DNA of 64,000 bases from Xenorhabdus thuongxuanensis (GTDB lineage: Bacteria > Pseudomonadota > Gammaproteobacteria > Enterobacterales > Enterobacteriaceae): contig NZ_MKGR01000002.1 of NCBI RefSeq assembly GCF_001908095.1, positions 171,464-235,463 of the forward strand, in the 5' to 3' direction. Position numbers and translations under genes: made by a program. This document shows, in pieces, positions 1 to 7,110 of the stretch. The notes below the pieces were generated by a model, which had not been told where the DNA came from, ran no database searches, and saw nothing but the letters and a program-made list of their open reading frames with translations. Numbering within the stretch: the stretch's first letter is position 1; each line of letters opens with the position of its first letter.

Positions 1-126
1 TTTGTCACCCAAAGCACCTTCAATACCTTCAAGTGTATCGGCGATGGCTTCCGGTGAAAATTCACCGGCGGCTATCAGTTTTTGCAATTGATCATAATCA
101 GCAGCTAATGCAATAGCGGTGGTCAT
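1..126 (-). CDS. Siphovirus Gp157-like protein, N-terminus only
   Basis: The first 42 codons start at an ATG whose bases overlap the TGA of the upstream recombinase gene, so the pair is translationally coupled. The N-terminus (MTTAIALAADY, then a GEFSPEAIADTLEGIEG stretch) matches the phage Gp157 family, small proteins linked to phage resistance in streptococci and often found beside lambdoid recombination genes. The leader AAGAGGCAAACCA before the ATG is a variant of a start signature repeated across this prophage. The rest of the gene is outside the window. Confidence 0.7.
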   Translation of the reverse strand, partial: MTTAIALAADYDQLQKLIAAGEFSPEAIADTLEGIEGALGDK

Positions 127-1931
127 TGGTTTGCCTCTTCCAGTTGGGTTAAACAATCTTTCTCGATTTCAGTCAAACGACGTAAGCGGCCCGACAGGTA
201 ACGTTCATACTCTTTGTCACCAAGCGACTTCGCGTTCTTGAGATGCACGTCGATTTCACGGGTGAGGGTGGATGCAATGCCCCTCAGCTCATTTTTAGTG
301 ATCGCCGTTTTCATGGTCTCGGTGTTACGTGCAAACTTTTCGTCCAGTTCCTTACGCAGACGGGTGAGATCTTCGGCTTTGTCACTGGCGGCCTTGATAC
401 CAAATTCAATCTTGTTTTCAGCCTGGTATTCTGGGTTATCGTACATACCCATAAAGACATCGGCACTGAATCCCAGCATGGATAAGGCTTTTTTAATGGC
501 ATCTGTCAGGCTCTTTTTAATCACTTCGCCATCTGTTTTGATGCCATTTTTAGTCTTATAGCGGTAAGGTGTTGCACCGTAACTTTCGATCTCACCACGG
601 GTGCCGTCCCCAAGTGGATACCACAATAAGATCTTGATAGAGTGGTTTTGTTCACATATTAAAGTACCATCGCCATCACGCAGTAAACGAAAACCCGTTT
701 GCTTGTTATTGGCGTCATAAACAGGTTCAGTCATTGGAGCACCGTCCAGCATCTTGTCTTCCAGAACCTGATATCCCCAACTACCACCTGCTGGGCCAAA
801 TTGCTCAGTTGCTCGCATCAGCATATAGTTACTATTGATACTGGTGCCGGTATAGCCTACGCCTTCCAATGGTTTGGTAAAGCGGGGATCGGTACGTTGA
901 ACCGCTTTCCAGATGCGAAGGTTGGCCTGTTGTTCATTACCCTGTGCCTTAATGGTTTCTTCCAACAGATCAGCACGGTGCTGGAAATTATCATTACTGG
1001 CGTTCTGTCTACCGACTGACGGTAATGGGGTGATTTCATCATTTGCCGCCGTTTTTGGTGCGGTATTCTTAGTTTTCGGTACGGTTTTCTCTATTTCTGG
1101 TTCGTTTTCATTAGCTTCTGGCGCTATTTCTTCAGTTTCCGGTACGGTTTCCTTTTTGGCTGGTTTGGTCTTTCTGGTTTTACGGGGTTTAGTTTCGCTC
1201 TTTTCCGCTTTCACTTCGGGTACTGTCTGGGTTTCAACTTCATCGGCCGTGATGTTTTCTGTTGAGGTTTCTGGTATTGATGCAGGCTCGTTAGGCTTAT
1301 CCTGTAATTCAGCGATGCTAGTGTCACCTAAGGTATGGTTTAAAAATGCTTTCATCGCGTTAGCATCGGCCAGAAATTCAGGATGCTGTTTACCTTCGCG
1401 CACGACCTTGAAAATCGTTTCGCGTGGGATAGACAAAGCGTCGGTTCTGATACGAAATGCTGTAGACCAACGACGCCATACCTCATCGTTATCGGCCATC
1501 AGCTTTTTCGCGGCACTCATTTCCCTTGAGCGGATCTCCCAGCAATAAAAATCCCCATCCACTAATGCCAGCGCAATTTCTAAATCCAGAGTGGTATAAG
1601 TGTGGGTAAACCCACGCTCATGAATTTCAGGGTCTTGGGCAAATTTGGGGCTTCTGGCCTGCCATGTTGTGCCATTGAATTCATATTCAGCAGCAAACTT
1701 CTCATCAAATTTACCCACGGATGGGCGAGGAGAACCGACCCGGTCTTCACAAATAATCGGGGTATCGGTGTTAAATTTATCCATATTCTCCGGGTACTCA
1801 TCACCCAGATGAACGATGGCTAATGCTTTAGCCATTTTGATGGAGTTGGCTTCAAGGGCGATGGCTAAAGATACCGCACCGTCCTGTTGAGCCTCTTGGA
1901 TCGGCTCAAATACACAAACATAAGTTGTCAT
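123..1931 (-). CDS. phage recombination protein, single-strand-annealing (Rad52/Sak-like) C-terminal region
   Basis: 602 residues in three parts. Residues 1 to about 200 form a globular region that may resemble the N-terminal part of RecE, which I cannot confirm. About 220-300 is a low-complexity linker rich in Glu, Lys, Pro and Thr. About 310-600 holds a pattern typical of phage ssDNA-annealing proteins: YTGTSINSNYMLMRATEQFG, a WYPLGDGTRGEIESYG strand, then KKSLTDAIKKALSMLGF and SADVFMG. A role in annealing phage DNA ends or replication intermediates is inferred. It lies in the leftward early operon, as recombination genes do in lambdoid phages, and is coupled to the Gp157-like gene by an ATGA overlap. 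The start is fixed by AAGAGGCAAGACCC directly before the ATG. Confidence 0.65.
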   Translation of the reverse strand: MTTYVCVFEPIQEAQQDGAVSLAIALEANSIKMAKALAIVHLGDEYPENMDKFNTDTPIICEDRVGSPRPSVGKFDEKFAAEYEFNGTTWQARSPKFAQDPEIHERGFTHTYTTLDLEIALALVDGDFYCWEIRSREMSAAKKLMADNDEVWRRWSTAFRIRTDALSIPRETIFKVVREGKQHPEFLADANAMKAFLNHTLGDTSIAELQDKPNEPASIPETSTENITADEVETQTVPEVKAEKSETKPRKTRKTKPAKKETVPETEEIAPEANENEPEIEKTVPKTKNTAPKTAANDEITPLPSVGRQNASNDNFQHRADLLEETIKAQGNEQQANLRIWKAVQRTDPRFTKPLEGVGYTGTSINSNYMLMRATEQFGPAGGSWGYQVLEDKMLDGAPMTEPVYDANNKQTGFRLLRDGDGTLICEQNHSIKILLWYPLGDGTRGEIESYGATPYRYKTKNGIKTDGEVIKKSLTDAIKKALSMLGFSADVFMGMYDNPEYQAENKIEFGIKAASDKAEDLTRLRKELDEKFARNTETMKTAITKNELRGIASTLTREIDVHLKNAKSLGDKEYERYLSGRLRRLTEIEKDCLTQLEEANQ

Positions 1932-1946
1932 GGGTCTTGCCTCTTG

Positions 1947-2198
1947 TTAATTGCCTGTTTTAGCCAGTCTGATGGCTCTTCGAATGCCGGCTTTGGGCAG
2001 TCGGAAAGTGGAATAAAGATCCTTGACGGGATTGGCGTAAACCATCCCCGTAGTCGGGTAATATTCCACCCGTCGCTTTCCGCCAAGAATGGAGATATGT
2101 GTTACCCCTTTCACGAAATCACTGTTATTTTCGTGCTCAACAGCAGCTAAGCCTGCATCCAGAATCATTTCAATCGCATCATTGATATCTTGCATCAT
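1947..2198 (-). CDS. hypothetical phage early protein (83 aa)
   Basis: Small unrecognised protein in the leftward early operon, 15 bases upstream of the recombinase gene. It begins with two consecutive Met codons just behind an AGGTGA element, so either could be the start. The first half is acidic and probably helical (INDAIEMILDAGLAAVEHE). The C-terminal half is basic (KAGIRRAIRLAKTGN). No cysteine pairs, membrane segment or signal peptide is seen. Position suggests an accessory role in recombination or host takeover, but nothing in the sequence proves this. Confidence 0.55.
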   Translation of the reverse strand: MMQDINDAIEMILDAGLAAVEHENNSDFVKGVTHISILGGKRRVEYYPTTGMVYANPVKDLYSTFRLPKAGIRRAIRLAKTGN

Positions 2199-2208
2199 TC
2201 ACCTGGAT

Positions 2209-2541
2209 TTAATAAGGCAGCTCCATATCGGAAGTGGAAACAGGTTTACCTTCAATGCATAAGAGTGATTGGATGTGGTCTTCAATCCGGTTCACTTCTA
2301 CCTGCGCATTGGCCAGAACCTTTTCTTTTTCAGCCTCGAGCCCTTTGATCTGTGCCTGGACGAGATCAGACTTGTTGACTGACGGGAGTGTGATTTCCAC
2401 GTCATGCTGAGAAACTAATGCCCCCCAAAAGGCAGTGTTAACCGGTTTATTGGTAAACGTGGTGAACTCAACCTGTCTGTCAACACCTTCTTTGGCATAA
2501 ACATAGAGGGTAATTTTGAGTGTCTTGGGTTGTGCTTTCAT
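2209..2541 (-). CDS. hypothetical phage early protein with C-terminal helix (110 aa)
   Basis: The start is supported by AGGAGTTGCT before the ATG. The N-terminal half alternates beta-type hydrophobic residues (KTLKITLYVYAKEGVDRQVEF). The C-terminal half (about 62-95) is a charged amphipathic helix with heptad-like spacing (LVQAQIKGLEAEKEKVLAN), suggesting a coiled coil and oligomerisation. I do not recognise the family. It is probably co-transcribed with the next two leftward genes. Confidence 0.6.
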   Translation of the reverse strand: MKAQPKTLKITLYVYAKEGVDRQVEFTTFTNKPVNTAFWGALVSQHDVEITLPSVNKSDLVQAQIKGLEAEKEKVLANAQVEVNRIEDHIQSLLCIEGKPVSTSDMELPY

Positions 2542-2657
2542 AGCAACTCCTATATATTGTCATGGATCGATGAGTTATCATTGGTCTTGCCTCTTCGACG
2601 GATTGGTCTCCGTCGTAAGAAATCCCGATAGCTTTGGTCGGCGACTCGGGGTGAAAG

Positions 2658-2680
2658 AACCCACTTTGGTGGGTTTTTTT
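2658..2680 (+). terminator. hairpin with T-run (terminator on +, or boxB-like stem on -)
   Basis: Stem AACCCAC/GTGGGTT with a four-base loop, followed on the plus strand by a run of T, as in an intrinsic terminator. It lies inside the leftward operon region, so a plus-strand terminator here is unexpected. Read on the minus strand, the stem follows a boxA-like sequence and could be part of a nut site. Confidence 0.5.
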
Positions 2681-2686
2681 ACGTCT

Positions 2687-2699
2687 GTTGTAAAGAGCC
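2687..2699 (-). promoter_or_regulatory. boxA-like antitermination element (candidate nutL)
   Basis: Minus strand reads GGCTCTTTACAAC, close to the bacterial boxA core (GCTCTTTAACA). A stable hairpin follows 11 bases downstream in the same direction, the boxA-boxB order of lambdoid nut sites. No N-like arginine-rich protein was found in the window, so this is only a candidate. Confidence 0.3.
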
Positions 2700-2904
2700 T
2701 GTCTTTCCAGGCTGTCAGGTTTATTATTGCCTCTTGCGTACCATCAATTTGATGGTGGTCTCCGTACTAAAAAGTGCTGGTTACGCTATCCAGCGTCGCT
2801 TTACCCTGGTCAAGGTTGACGACCGGTTTAGTTGCCTCTTACGCTTCACTCTATGGTGATTGGTCTCTTCAACTGGCTCCCTGGTGTTGGGATAAAATCA
2901 GTCG

Positions 2905-3036
2905 TCATCGAGTGGTAATCATGGCAGGTCGCAATGAGCGCTGAGGTTCTCCTCCTCTATGACAACTGAAACGGTAAATTCGATCTTGAACACTTAACCT
3001 AAACGGCTGCTGTGCCGTATTGTCTGGGCAAATCAT
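2905..3036 (-). CDS. possible 43-codon early ORF
   Basis: An ATG preceded by GAAGAGGTAG, a variant of the phage start signature, opens a 43-residue reading frame rich in Arg (MICPDNTAQQPF...). The spacing from the purine tract to the ATG is short, and the protein has no recognisable family. Lambdoid phages carry many tiny genes here (cIII, kil, ral), so it may be real, but codon content alone does not support it. Confidence 0.2.
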   Translation of the reverse strand: MICPDNTAQQPFRLSVQDRIYRFSCHRGGEPQRSLRPAMITTR

Positions 3037-3407
3037 CTACCTCTTCATATGCCGGTAGCGGCTACTTCGTGGGCGTCCTGCCTGTTTGCTGATGGGATGA
3101 AGTTTAGTAATTAATAAACTAAAAGTAAAGTAAAAATTAAACAAAGGAGGGCGATTGGTTGGTGTTTTAAGATTAATTAATTGATTTTATTGATTATATT
3201 TTTATTATTGGAATATAGGGTAGAGTTTGGTTTTTCCTTGTTAAGGAAAATATTGGGTAATTTTAGTTGTAGATAGTTGCACGTATGCCTGATACGACTA
3301 TCTATTCATCTAATTAATTATGAGTAGAGATGTTTGGATGATGATATTATCTGGAATAATAATTACTAAATTGATAAATAAGGAAAAAGTCAGTGAATGA
3401 CTCTTTC

Positions 3408-3779
3408 CTATGCTTTCTTTTGCTTCTTTTTATGTAATAATTCTTCTAGTAAATTATCATAGTGCTGTTTTTTCTCTTCAAGATTTTTTATCAGAGCAGT
3501 GGCTTCACTATCTGGCAATTCCTCAAATAATTCCAACAAAACTTTTTGTCTAGGTGTTAATGTAACTTGTAGCGGATTTATTAACTCTGCGTCGTTCGAA
3601 TCAACATCCAGATAGCCTTCTGGCATGTGGTAGTCCCTTTCTAACCGTCTTGCCGCCTTTTCTCCAAAAGATGCCTTGCCATTCATAAGTTGTGACAGAT
3701 AGCTCTTCTCTTTTTCAGGAAGAGTTCTGTCAGAAAACCAATCTCTTAGACGTTGCTGTCTGATATTTTTAATACTCAT
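3408..3779 (-). CDS. prophage repressor, HTH domain with short helical C-terminus (CI-like)
   Basis: 123 residues from the ATG of MSIKNIRQQRL, chosen over an upstream in-frame start that would add 15 unrelated residues. Residues 1-60 form a Cro/CI-type helix-turn-helix of the kind that reads ...KSYLSQLMNGKASFGEKAARRLE. The remainder is a charged helix ending in a lysine tail. There is no S24 autoproteolysis domain (no Ser-Lys protease region), so RecA-driven self-cleavage as in lambda CI is not expected. It is divergent from the cro-like gene, with paired operators between them. It probably keeps lysogeny by blocking the rightward promoter. Confidence 0.8.
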   Translation of the reverse strand: MSIKNIRQQRLRDWFSDRTLPEKEKSYLSQLMNGKASFGEKAARRLERDYHMPEGYLDVDSNDAELINPLQVTLTPRQKVLLELFEELPDSEATALIKNLEEKKQHYDNLLEELLHKKKQKKA

Positions 3780-3814
3780 TTTTTCTAAAGATCCATGTAT
3801 ATAAATTAAACAAA

Positions 3815-3859
3815 GTAACGCCACGTGTTACTAAATTAAGAAAAATAACACCACGTGTT
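3815..3859. promoter_or_regulatory. two operator repeats of the immunity region
   Basis: Two copies of AACRCCACGTGTT, at 3817-3829 and 3847-3859, are exactly 30 bases apart, close to three helical turns. Each is an imperfect inverted repeat (GTAAC...GTTAC in the first, AACAC...GTGTT in the second). They lie between the divergent repressor and cro-like genes, the expected place for operators that bind the repressor, the Cro-like protein or both. Confidence 0.75.
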
Positions 3860-3879
3860 GCTAGATTTTGATTAGTATT

Positions 3880-3925
3880 CACTAAACAAGCAAATACTTG
3901 ACAAATGTTTAGTGTTTATTAAACT
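3880..3925 (+). promoter_or_regulatory. rightward early promoter (PR-like) with flanking inverted repeat
   Basis: A consensus -35 TTGACA at 3898-3903 and a -10-like TAAACT at 3920-3925 are 16 bases apart, upstream of the cro-like gene. The -35 lies between the arms of a perfect inverted repeat, CACTAAACA (3880-3888) and TGTTTAGTG (3906-3914). A protein bound to this repeat would cover the promoter. Its sequence differs from the two CACGTGTT operators, so a second regulator may use it. Confidence 0.65.
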
Positions 3926-3952
3926 CTTGTCATTTCCAATGAAGAGGTATCT

Positions 3953-4198
3953 ATGAAACTTAATGATTACATTTCCACTTTGAAACGTGGCGAAGCTAAA
4001 CGCCTTGCCGAAAAACTAGGAGTGTCCAGTTCCTACTTATCTCAAATGGCACATGGGCATGCTCCAGTTCCTCCTGCTAGATGTTTTGATATTGAAAAGG
4101 CCACTGATGGGAAAGTAACAAGGCAAGATCTTCGTCCTCATGATTGGCAAAAAATATGGCCTGAAATGAATATAACTGAGGTATCAGTAAAAATCTGA
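3953..4198 (+). CDS. Cro-like repressor of the YdaS family
   Basis: 81 residues with a helix-turn-helix over residues 5-50 (KRLAEKLGVSSSYLSQMAHG) and the family marker CFDIEKATDGKVTRQDLRP. YdaS was first called an antitoxin. Work on related prophages indicates that it acts as the Cro-type repressor of the lysogeny switch. Here it is the first gene of the rightward operon, behind a strong promoter and GAAGAGG, next to a YdaT-like gene, which fits that role. Confidence 0.85.
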   Translation: MKLNDYISTLKRGEAKRLAEKLGVSSSYLSQMAHGHAPVPPARCFDIEKATDGKVTRQDLRPHDWQKIWPEMNITEVSVKI

Positions 4199-4235
4199 TT
4201 TTCAATAATCAACATTGCGACAGGAGACGCAAATC

Positions 4236-4691
4236 GTGGAGCAAGATATCAATACGCTCAGAGCCGAAGTTGAGGCTTGGGCCATGGAGCGAGGTCAGGA
4301 GCATGTAGCCATTGAAGTGAGTCGTATGTATTTCCTGCTATGTGCGGATTGTTCCCAACATCGGTTACGCCAGATTGAGGACGCAACAGGAAATGCTGAT
4401 TGGAAAGCGATAAATAATAACCGGCAGCAAATTTTCCGCTGGTTGCGCAGTGATTCGACTGCGGCACAACGCAAGATCACGGAACTGTTGCCAGCGATTG
4501 AAGCGGCATTACCGATAGAACGACGAGCGAGGTTGACTAGTGAAGATAATTTGAATTATCTTGCATCAATTGCGATTAAAGAATTTGCTGCGGCAATGAG
4601 TGAAACGCTTTTAGGAGGCCGTGACATGTCACGACAAATAATGAATGCGATAACAGCATTAAATGCAATACCGCGTCTGACCAACGTTTAA
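4236..4691 (+). CDS. YdaT-like CII-type transcription regulator
   Basis: About 151 residues from a GTG start with AGGAG nine bases upstream. An earlier TTG in frame lacks a ribosome site. The stretch QQIFRWLRSDSTAAQRKI followed by LLPAIEAALP matches the YdaT family of the Rac prophage (QKIFRWVEKD...LLPAIEKAMP). YdaT was described as toxic when overproduced and is now viewed as a CII-like activator acting with YdaS at the lysis-lysogeny decision. Gene order repressor / ydaS / ydaT is conserved here. Confidence 0.75.
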   Translation: MEQDINTLRAEVEAWAMERGQEHVAIEVSRMYFLLCADCSQHRLRQIEDATGNADWKAINNNRQQIFRWLRSDSTAAQRKITELLPAIEAALPIERRARLTSEDNLNYLASIAIKEFAAAMSETLLGGRDMSRQIMNAITALNAIPRLTNV

Positions 4692-4710
4692 AACATAAGA
4701 GGCAAGACCA

Positions 4711-4920
4711 ATGATAATCGATACGATTACCTATCGTGACGGCTTTCGTCTGAACGGTAACCCCGCCACACGTGAAGAAATTTTACCCATCTATGAAAGC
4801 CGTAAGGAAGCGGCTCTCGCGACGCGAGTCAATGATGAAAAAAATAAATCAACACTGAGCACTGAAAATCTGTCATCTGATGAAGATCAGAAGGCATGCT
4901 GTGCTATCGCTAAAAAATGA
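4711..4920 (+). CDS. hypothetical phage protein (69 aa)
   Basis: Short gene with the full start signature AAGAGGCAAGACCA directly before the ATG. The first 35 residues (IDTITYRDGFRLNGNPATRE) look like a compact beta-alpha fold. The tail is Ser- and Lys-rich and ends CCAIAKK. Not recognised. It overlaps nothing and is followed after 10 bases by the next gene, so it is part of the rightward early operon. Confidence 0.55.
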   Translation: MIIDTITYRDGFRLNGNPATREEILPIYESRKEAALATRVNDEKNKSTLSTENLSSDEDQKACCAIAKK

Positions 4921-4930
4921 GGAGGCTGAG

Positions 4931-5215
4931 ATGAGTATATTGGAAAAAATTAATCAGCTTTCATTTGAAAATCCTATTCATCGTTTGATATTGCTGAAAA
5001 TTCTCAATAGCGGAAATATGGACGGTATTGGAGAAAGGATCATTTCTCATGAAGACATGGCACATTTTTGTTGTTGTCATTCCATGGTTATTTTTAGAGA
5101 AACTAAAAACCTTGAAAATCATGGTATTATAAAGGTAAGAAAAATATTTACCATCACTGATGGAAAGGTAAAAACAGAGCCTTTTCGTGCCTATGAATTA
5201 CAGGAATTAGTGTAA
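4931..5215 (+). CDS. small winged-helix-like phage protein (94 aa)
   Basis: Start chosen at the ATG behind GAGGCTGAG rather than an upstream in-frame codon inside the previous gene. Residues about 15-75 (HRLILLKILNSG..., an HEDMAHFCCCHSMVIFRETKNLENHG helix pair, then IIKVRKIFTI) look like a MarR/replication-type winged helix with a beta wing. Its stop overlaps the start of the replication initiator gene (TAATG), which suggests coupled translation and a link to replication. No family name is assigned. Confidence 0.55.
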   Translation: MSILEKINQLSFENPIHRLILLKILNSGNMDGIGERIISHEDMAHFCCCHSMVIFRETKNLENHGIIKVRKIFTITDGKVKTEPFRAYELQELV

Positions 5216-6372
5216 TGGATAAGCAGAACATTACTCCTGTAGTGAGTGAAATAGGTAAAATAAATATCACTGGTAACGTTATTCCGGCTGTTTGGTGGCA
5301 ATTTATAAAATTCCCATCAGGAAAACCGGATAGCACAGCAATTATTTTGTTATCTGAAATTGTGTATTGGTATCGACCAACCGAAATCAGAGATGAACTC
5401 ACTGGTGAGCTTAAGGGATTTAGAAAGCGTTTTCATAGCGATAAATTACAGCGTTCTTATCAATCATTTTCGGATCAATTCGGTTTTACAAAGCGAGAAG
5501 TTACGGATGCACTAAAACGCCTTCGCGATCATGGATTCATTACACTGGAACTCAGAAAGATTAATACTGCTAATGGAATTGTTAACAATGTATTATTCAT
5601 CGAACCGGTAGTGGACACACTAATAAATATAATCAACCCTAATGCTTTGAGTGATTGTCAAACAAAAGATGAGTCTGTTTCTTCTCCCCCTGTTACGTTG
5701 AAACGTAATAGGGGTTACGTTGAAATGGAAGAGGGGTTACGTCAAGACGTAATAGCCCCTACGTTGAAACGTAAGACAAATACAGAGATTACTACAGAGA
5801 TTACTACAGAGACTAACTCTTCTTGTCAGGTTCCCACGGAACCCGACCACAACCCAGCTCAACAAGTCTTGGTTTATTTCAATCAGGTGACCGGTTCTAA
5901 CTACCGTGATGGCAAAACCACAATGGGGTATATCCGTGCCCGACTGGGCGATGGTTATACAGTGGACGACCTGAAGCTCATCACTGACTACCTGACGACC
6001 AAATGGCGGGATGATGGCAAGATGCGGGATTACTTACGCCCGAAGACCCTGTTTGGCCCGGAGAACTGTACGGAGTATTTCGATAAAGCGTGCAAGTGGG
6101 ACAAAGCGGGACGTCCTGCCTGTGTCAATGGTCGCTGGCTGAAAGCCGGAGAAACGGGCATCACCATTGATACCGTGGAGCGTGATGCCACATTCCGGCT
6201 CTTGTTTTCAACCGGCTGGAATCCAGCGAACCGGATTCAGGAACTGGCAGCTCAATTGGCACGTAAAGCCGGGATAGGGAGGATGAGTGAAGTTCCTGCA
6301 CTAGCGGCTTGGCGTGGGATCTGGAAACAGGCCGCAGAACAGGCAGCGAAAGAGCAACATGTTGACCAATAG
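5215..6372 (+). CDS. phage replication initiator (O-like) with Phg_2220_C domain
   Basis: 385 residues. The N-terminal half (to about 130) is a winged-helix DNA-binding domain (WWQFIKFPSGKP...ITLLSEIVYWYRP..., FGFTKREVTDALKRLRDHGFI). The middle (about 155-210) is a hydrophilic linker encoded by repeated DNA. The C-terminal part (about 220-290, ending MRDYLRPKTLFGPENCTEYF) matches the conserved phage C-terminal domain TIGR02220/Phg_2220_C of initiators. By analogy with lambda O it should bind the iterons located inside its own gene and recruit the helicase machinery. No phage helicase gene is seen nearby, so host DnaB is the likely helicase. Confidence 0.8.
   Translation: MDKQNITPVVSEIGKINITGNVIPAVWWQFIKFPSGKPDSTAIILLSEIVYWYRPTEIRDELTGELKGFRKRFHSDKLQRSYQSFSDQFGFTKREVTDALKRLRDHGFITLELRKINTANGIVNNVLFIEPVVDTLINIINPNALSDCQTKDESVSSPPVTLKRNRGYVEMEEGLRQDVIAPTLKRKTNTEITTEITTETNSSCQVPTEPDHNPAQQVLVYFNQVTGSNYRDGKTTMGYIRARLGDGYTVDDLKLITDYLTTKWRDDGKMRDYLRPKTLFGPENCTEYFDKACKWDKAGRPACVNGRWLKAGETGITIDTVERDATFRLLFSTGWNPANRIQELAAQLARKAGIGRMSEVPALAAWRGIWKQAAEQAAKEQHVDQ
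5693..5774. repeat. four origin iterons inside the replication gene
   Basis: Near-palindromic 16-base units related to TTACGTTGAAACGTAA start at 5693, 5715, 5737 and 5759. This is a strict 22-base period, about two helical turns. Unit 2 has a decayed right arm and unit 3 carries CAAG in the centre. An imperfect direct repeat (GAGATTACTACA twice, 5785-5811) follows directly. This is the arrangement of the lambda origin, where iterons lie in gene O followed by an easily melted segment. Confidence 0.85.
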
Positions 6373-6423
6373 TCAAAACGCTTTCTGACCAAAAGCGGAA
6401 AAACCCAAACGAGGCAAGACCTT

Positions 6424-6861
6424 ATGAACAACGAAAACAATGTCAACAAATTGATCCTTGATCGGCGTGATATTACGGATGATGGCTGCGACCACTCAGC
6501 CAATATTATCGATAATCTGAATCAGGCTGCACGGGCACGCAGTCGTCAGCCCTTCCAACCCAAACCGGAACTAACTCAGGTTTCCCAGCCTGCAAGGGTA
6601 TCTGAACCCAGTATCAGTATCGGTAAGCGTATTCACTATGGGCAAGCTATTGTCAGAGGAATTTATGAGTTATCCCGTCTTGGCAGAACGCCGGAAAGTA
6701 TTGCTGTTTTGCTGAGAATGCCCCTCGATGCTGTCCAGCGTAATTTGGTATGCGATACGCCGAAGAAAAAGCGGATCTACAAACAGGTCATGGCTGCACC
6801 GAGACCGACTGAAAAAGCGATCATTAAACGTCTTTCGGCAGAATCTAAGGAGCAGCCATGA
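6424..6861 (+). CDS. hypothetical protein in the replication-partner position (145 aa)
   Basis: Preceded by CGAGGCAAGACCTT, a start-signature variant. Residues 1-60 are polar and probably disordered (Gln, Pro and Arg rich). Residues about 70-115 (YGQAIVRGIYELSRLGRTPE then VLLRMPLDAVQRNL) look like a helix-turn-helix. It occupies the place of the helicase loader (lambda P, P22 gp12) but has no Walker motif or DnaC similarity that I can see. Its stop overlaps the next start by four bases (ATGA). Confidence 0.55.
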   Translation: MNNENNVNKLILDRRDITDDGCDHSANIIDNLNQAARARSRQPFQPKPELTQVSQPARVSEPSISIGKRIHYGQAIVRGIYELSRLGRTPESIAVLLRMPLDAVQRNLVCDTPKKKRIYKQVMAAPRPTEKAIIKRLSAESKEQP

Positions 6862-7094
6862 GCAGGCAGTCTGATTATTTGCCTGCGGAATTACCCCATA
6901 ACAGGGGATTATGGCCCCCAGAATATCGTGAGTTGGAACATCTGGATTTAAGGGCCAGTCGGTTAATCAAACAGCTCAAACTGAGGAAGATAAATCGGGT
7001 CATCATTTTTAGGGAAATTGAACGAATTTCCAACGAATACCAAGCATTTTTTAAAACCCGCCTGAATTACTGGCGTGATGTAATGAAACTCTAA
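6858..7094 (+). CDS. hypothetical phage protein (78 aa)
   Basis: Coupled to the previous gene by an ATGA overlap, with AAGGAG upstream. It is basic and helical (LRASRLIKQLKLRKINRVII, then REIERISNEYQAFFKTRLNYW). No membrane segment or cysteine motif. The tight coupling suggests that it works with the 145-residue protein, possibly in replication. Family unknown. Confidence 0.5.
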   Translation: MSRQSDYLPAELPHNRGLWPPEYRELEHLDLRASRLIKQLKLRKINRVIIFREIERISNEYQAFFKTRLNYWRDVMKL

Positions 7095-7110
7095 ACAAAG
7101 GAATAACGTG

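Larger units (their letters stand above)
2542..3407. other. early control region left of the repressor, no confident gene
   Basis: About 870 bases with no convincing gene of normal size. The region holds a complete copy (2582-2595, minus strand) and several degenerate copies (near 2730, 2833, 2851 and 3040) of the phage start signature containing GAGGCAA. It also has a boxA-like sequence next to a hairpin (2658-2699), a perfect 8-3-8 inverted repeat TTTTCCTT/AAGGAAAA at 3232-3250, and an interrupted hairpin at about 3273-3304 (GATAGT/ACTATC with CGTAT/ATACG inside). By position it should contain the leftward promoter and antitermination site of the phage. I could not place a good -35/-10 pair on the minus strand. 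Confidence 0.5.

Noticed and set aside
913..1548. 211-residue reading frame on the plus strand
   Set aside because: It is antisense to the linker of the recombinase; repetitive Val/Ser/Phe content is a by-product of the linker codons.
2480..2581. 33-codon minus-strand frame behind a full start signature
   Set aside because: It overlaps the 110-residue gene in another frame and has no protein-like pattern; probably a leader or a relic of a swapped gene.
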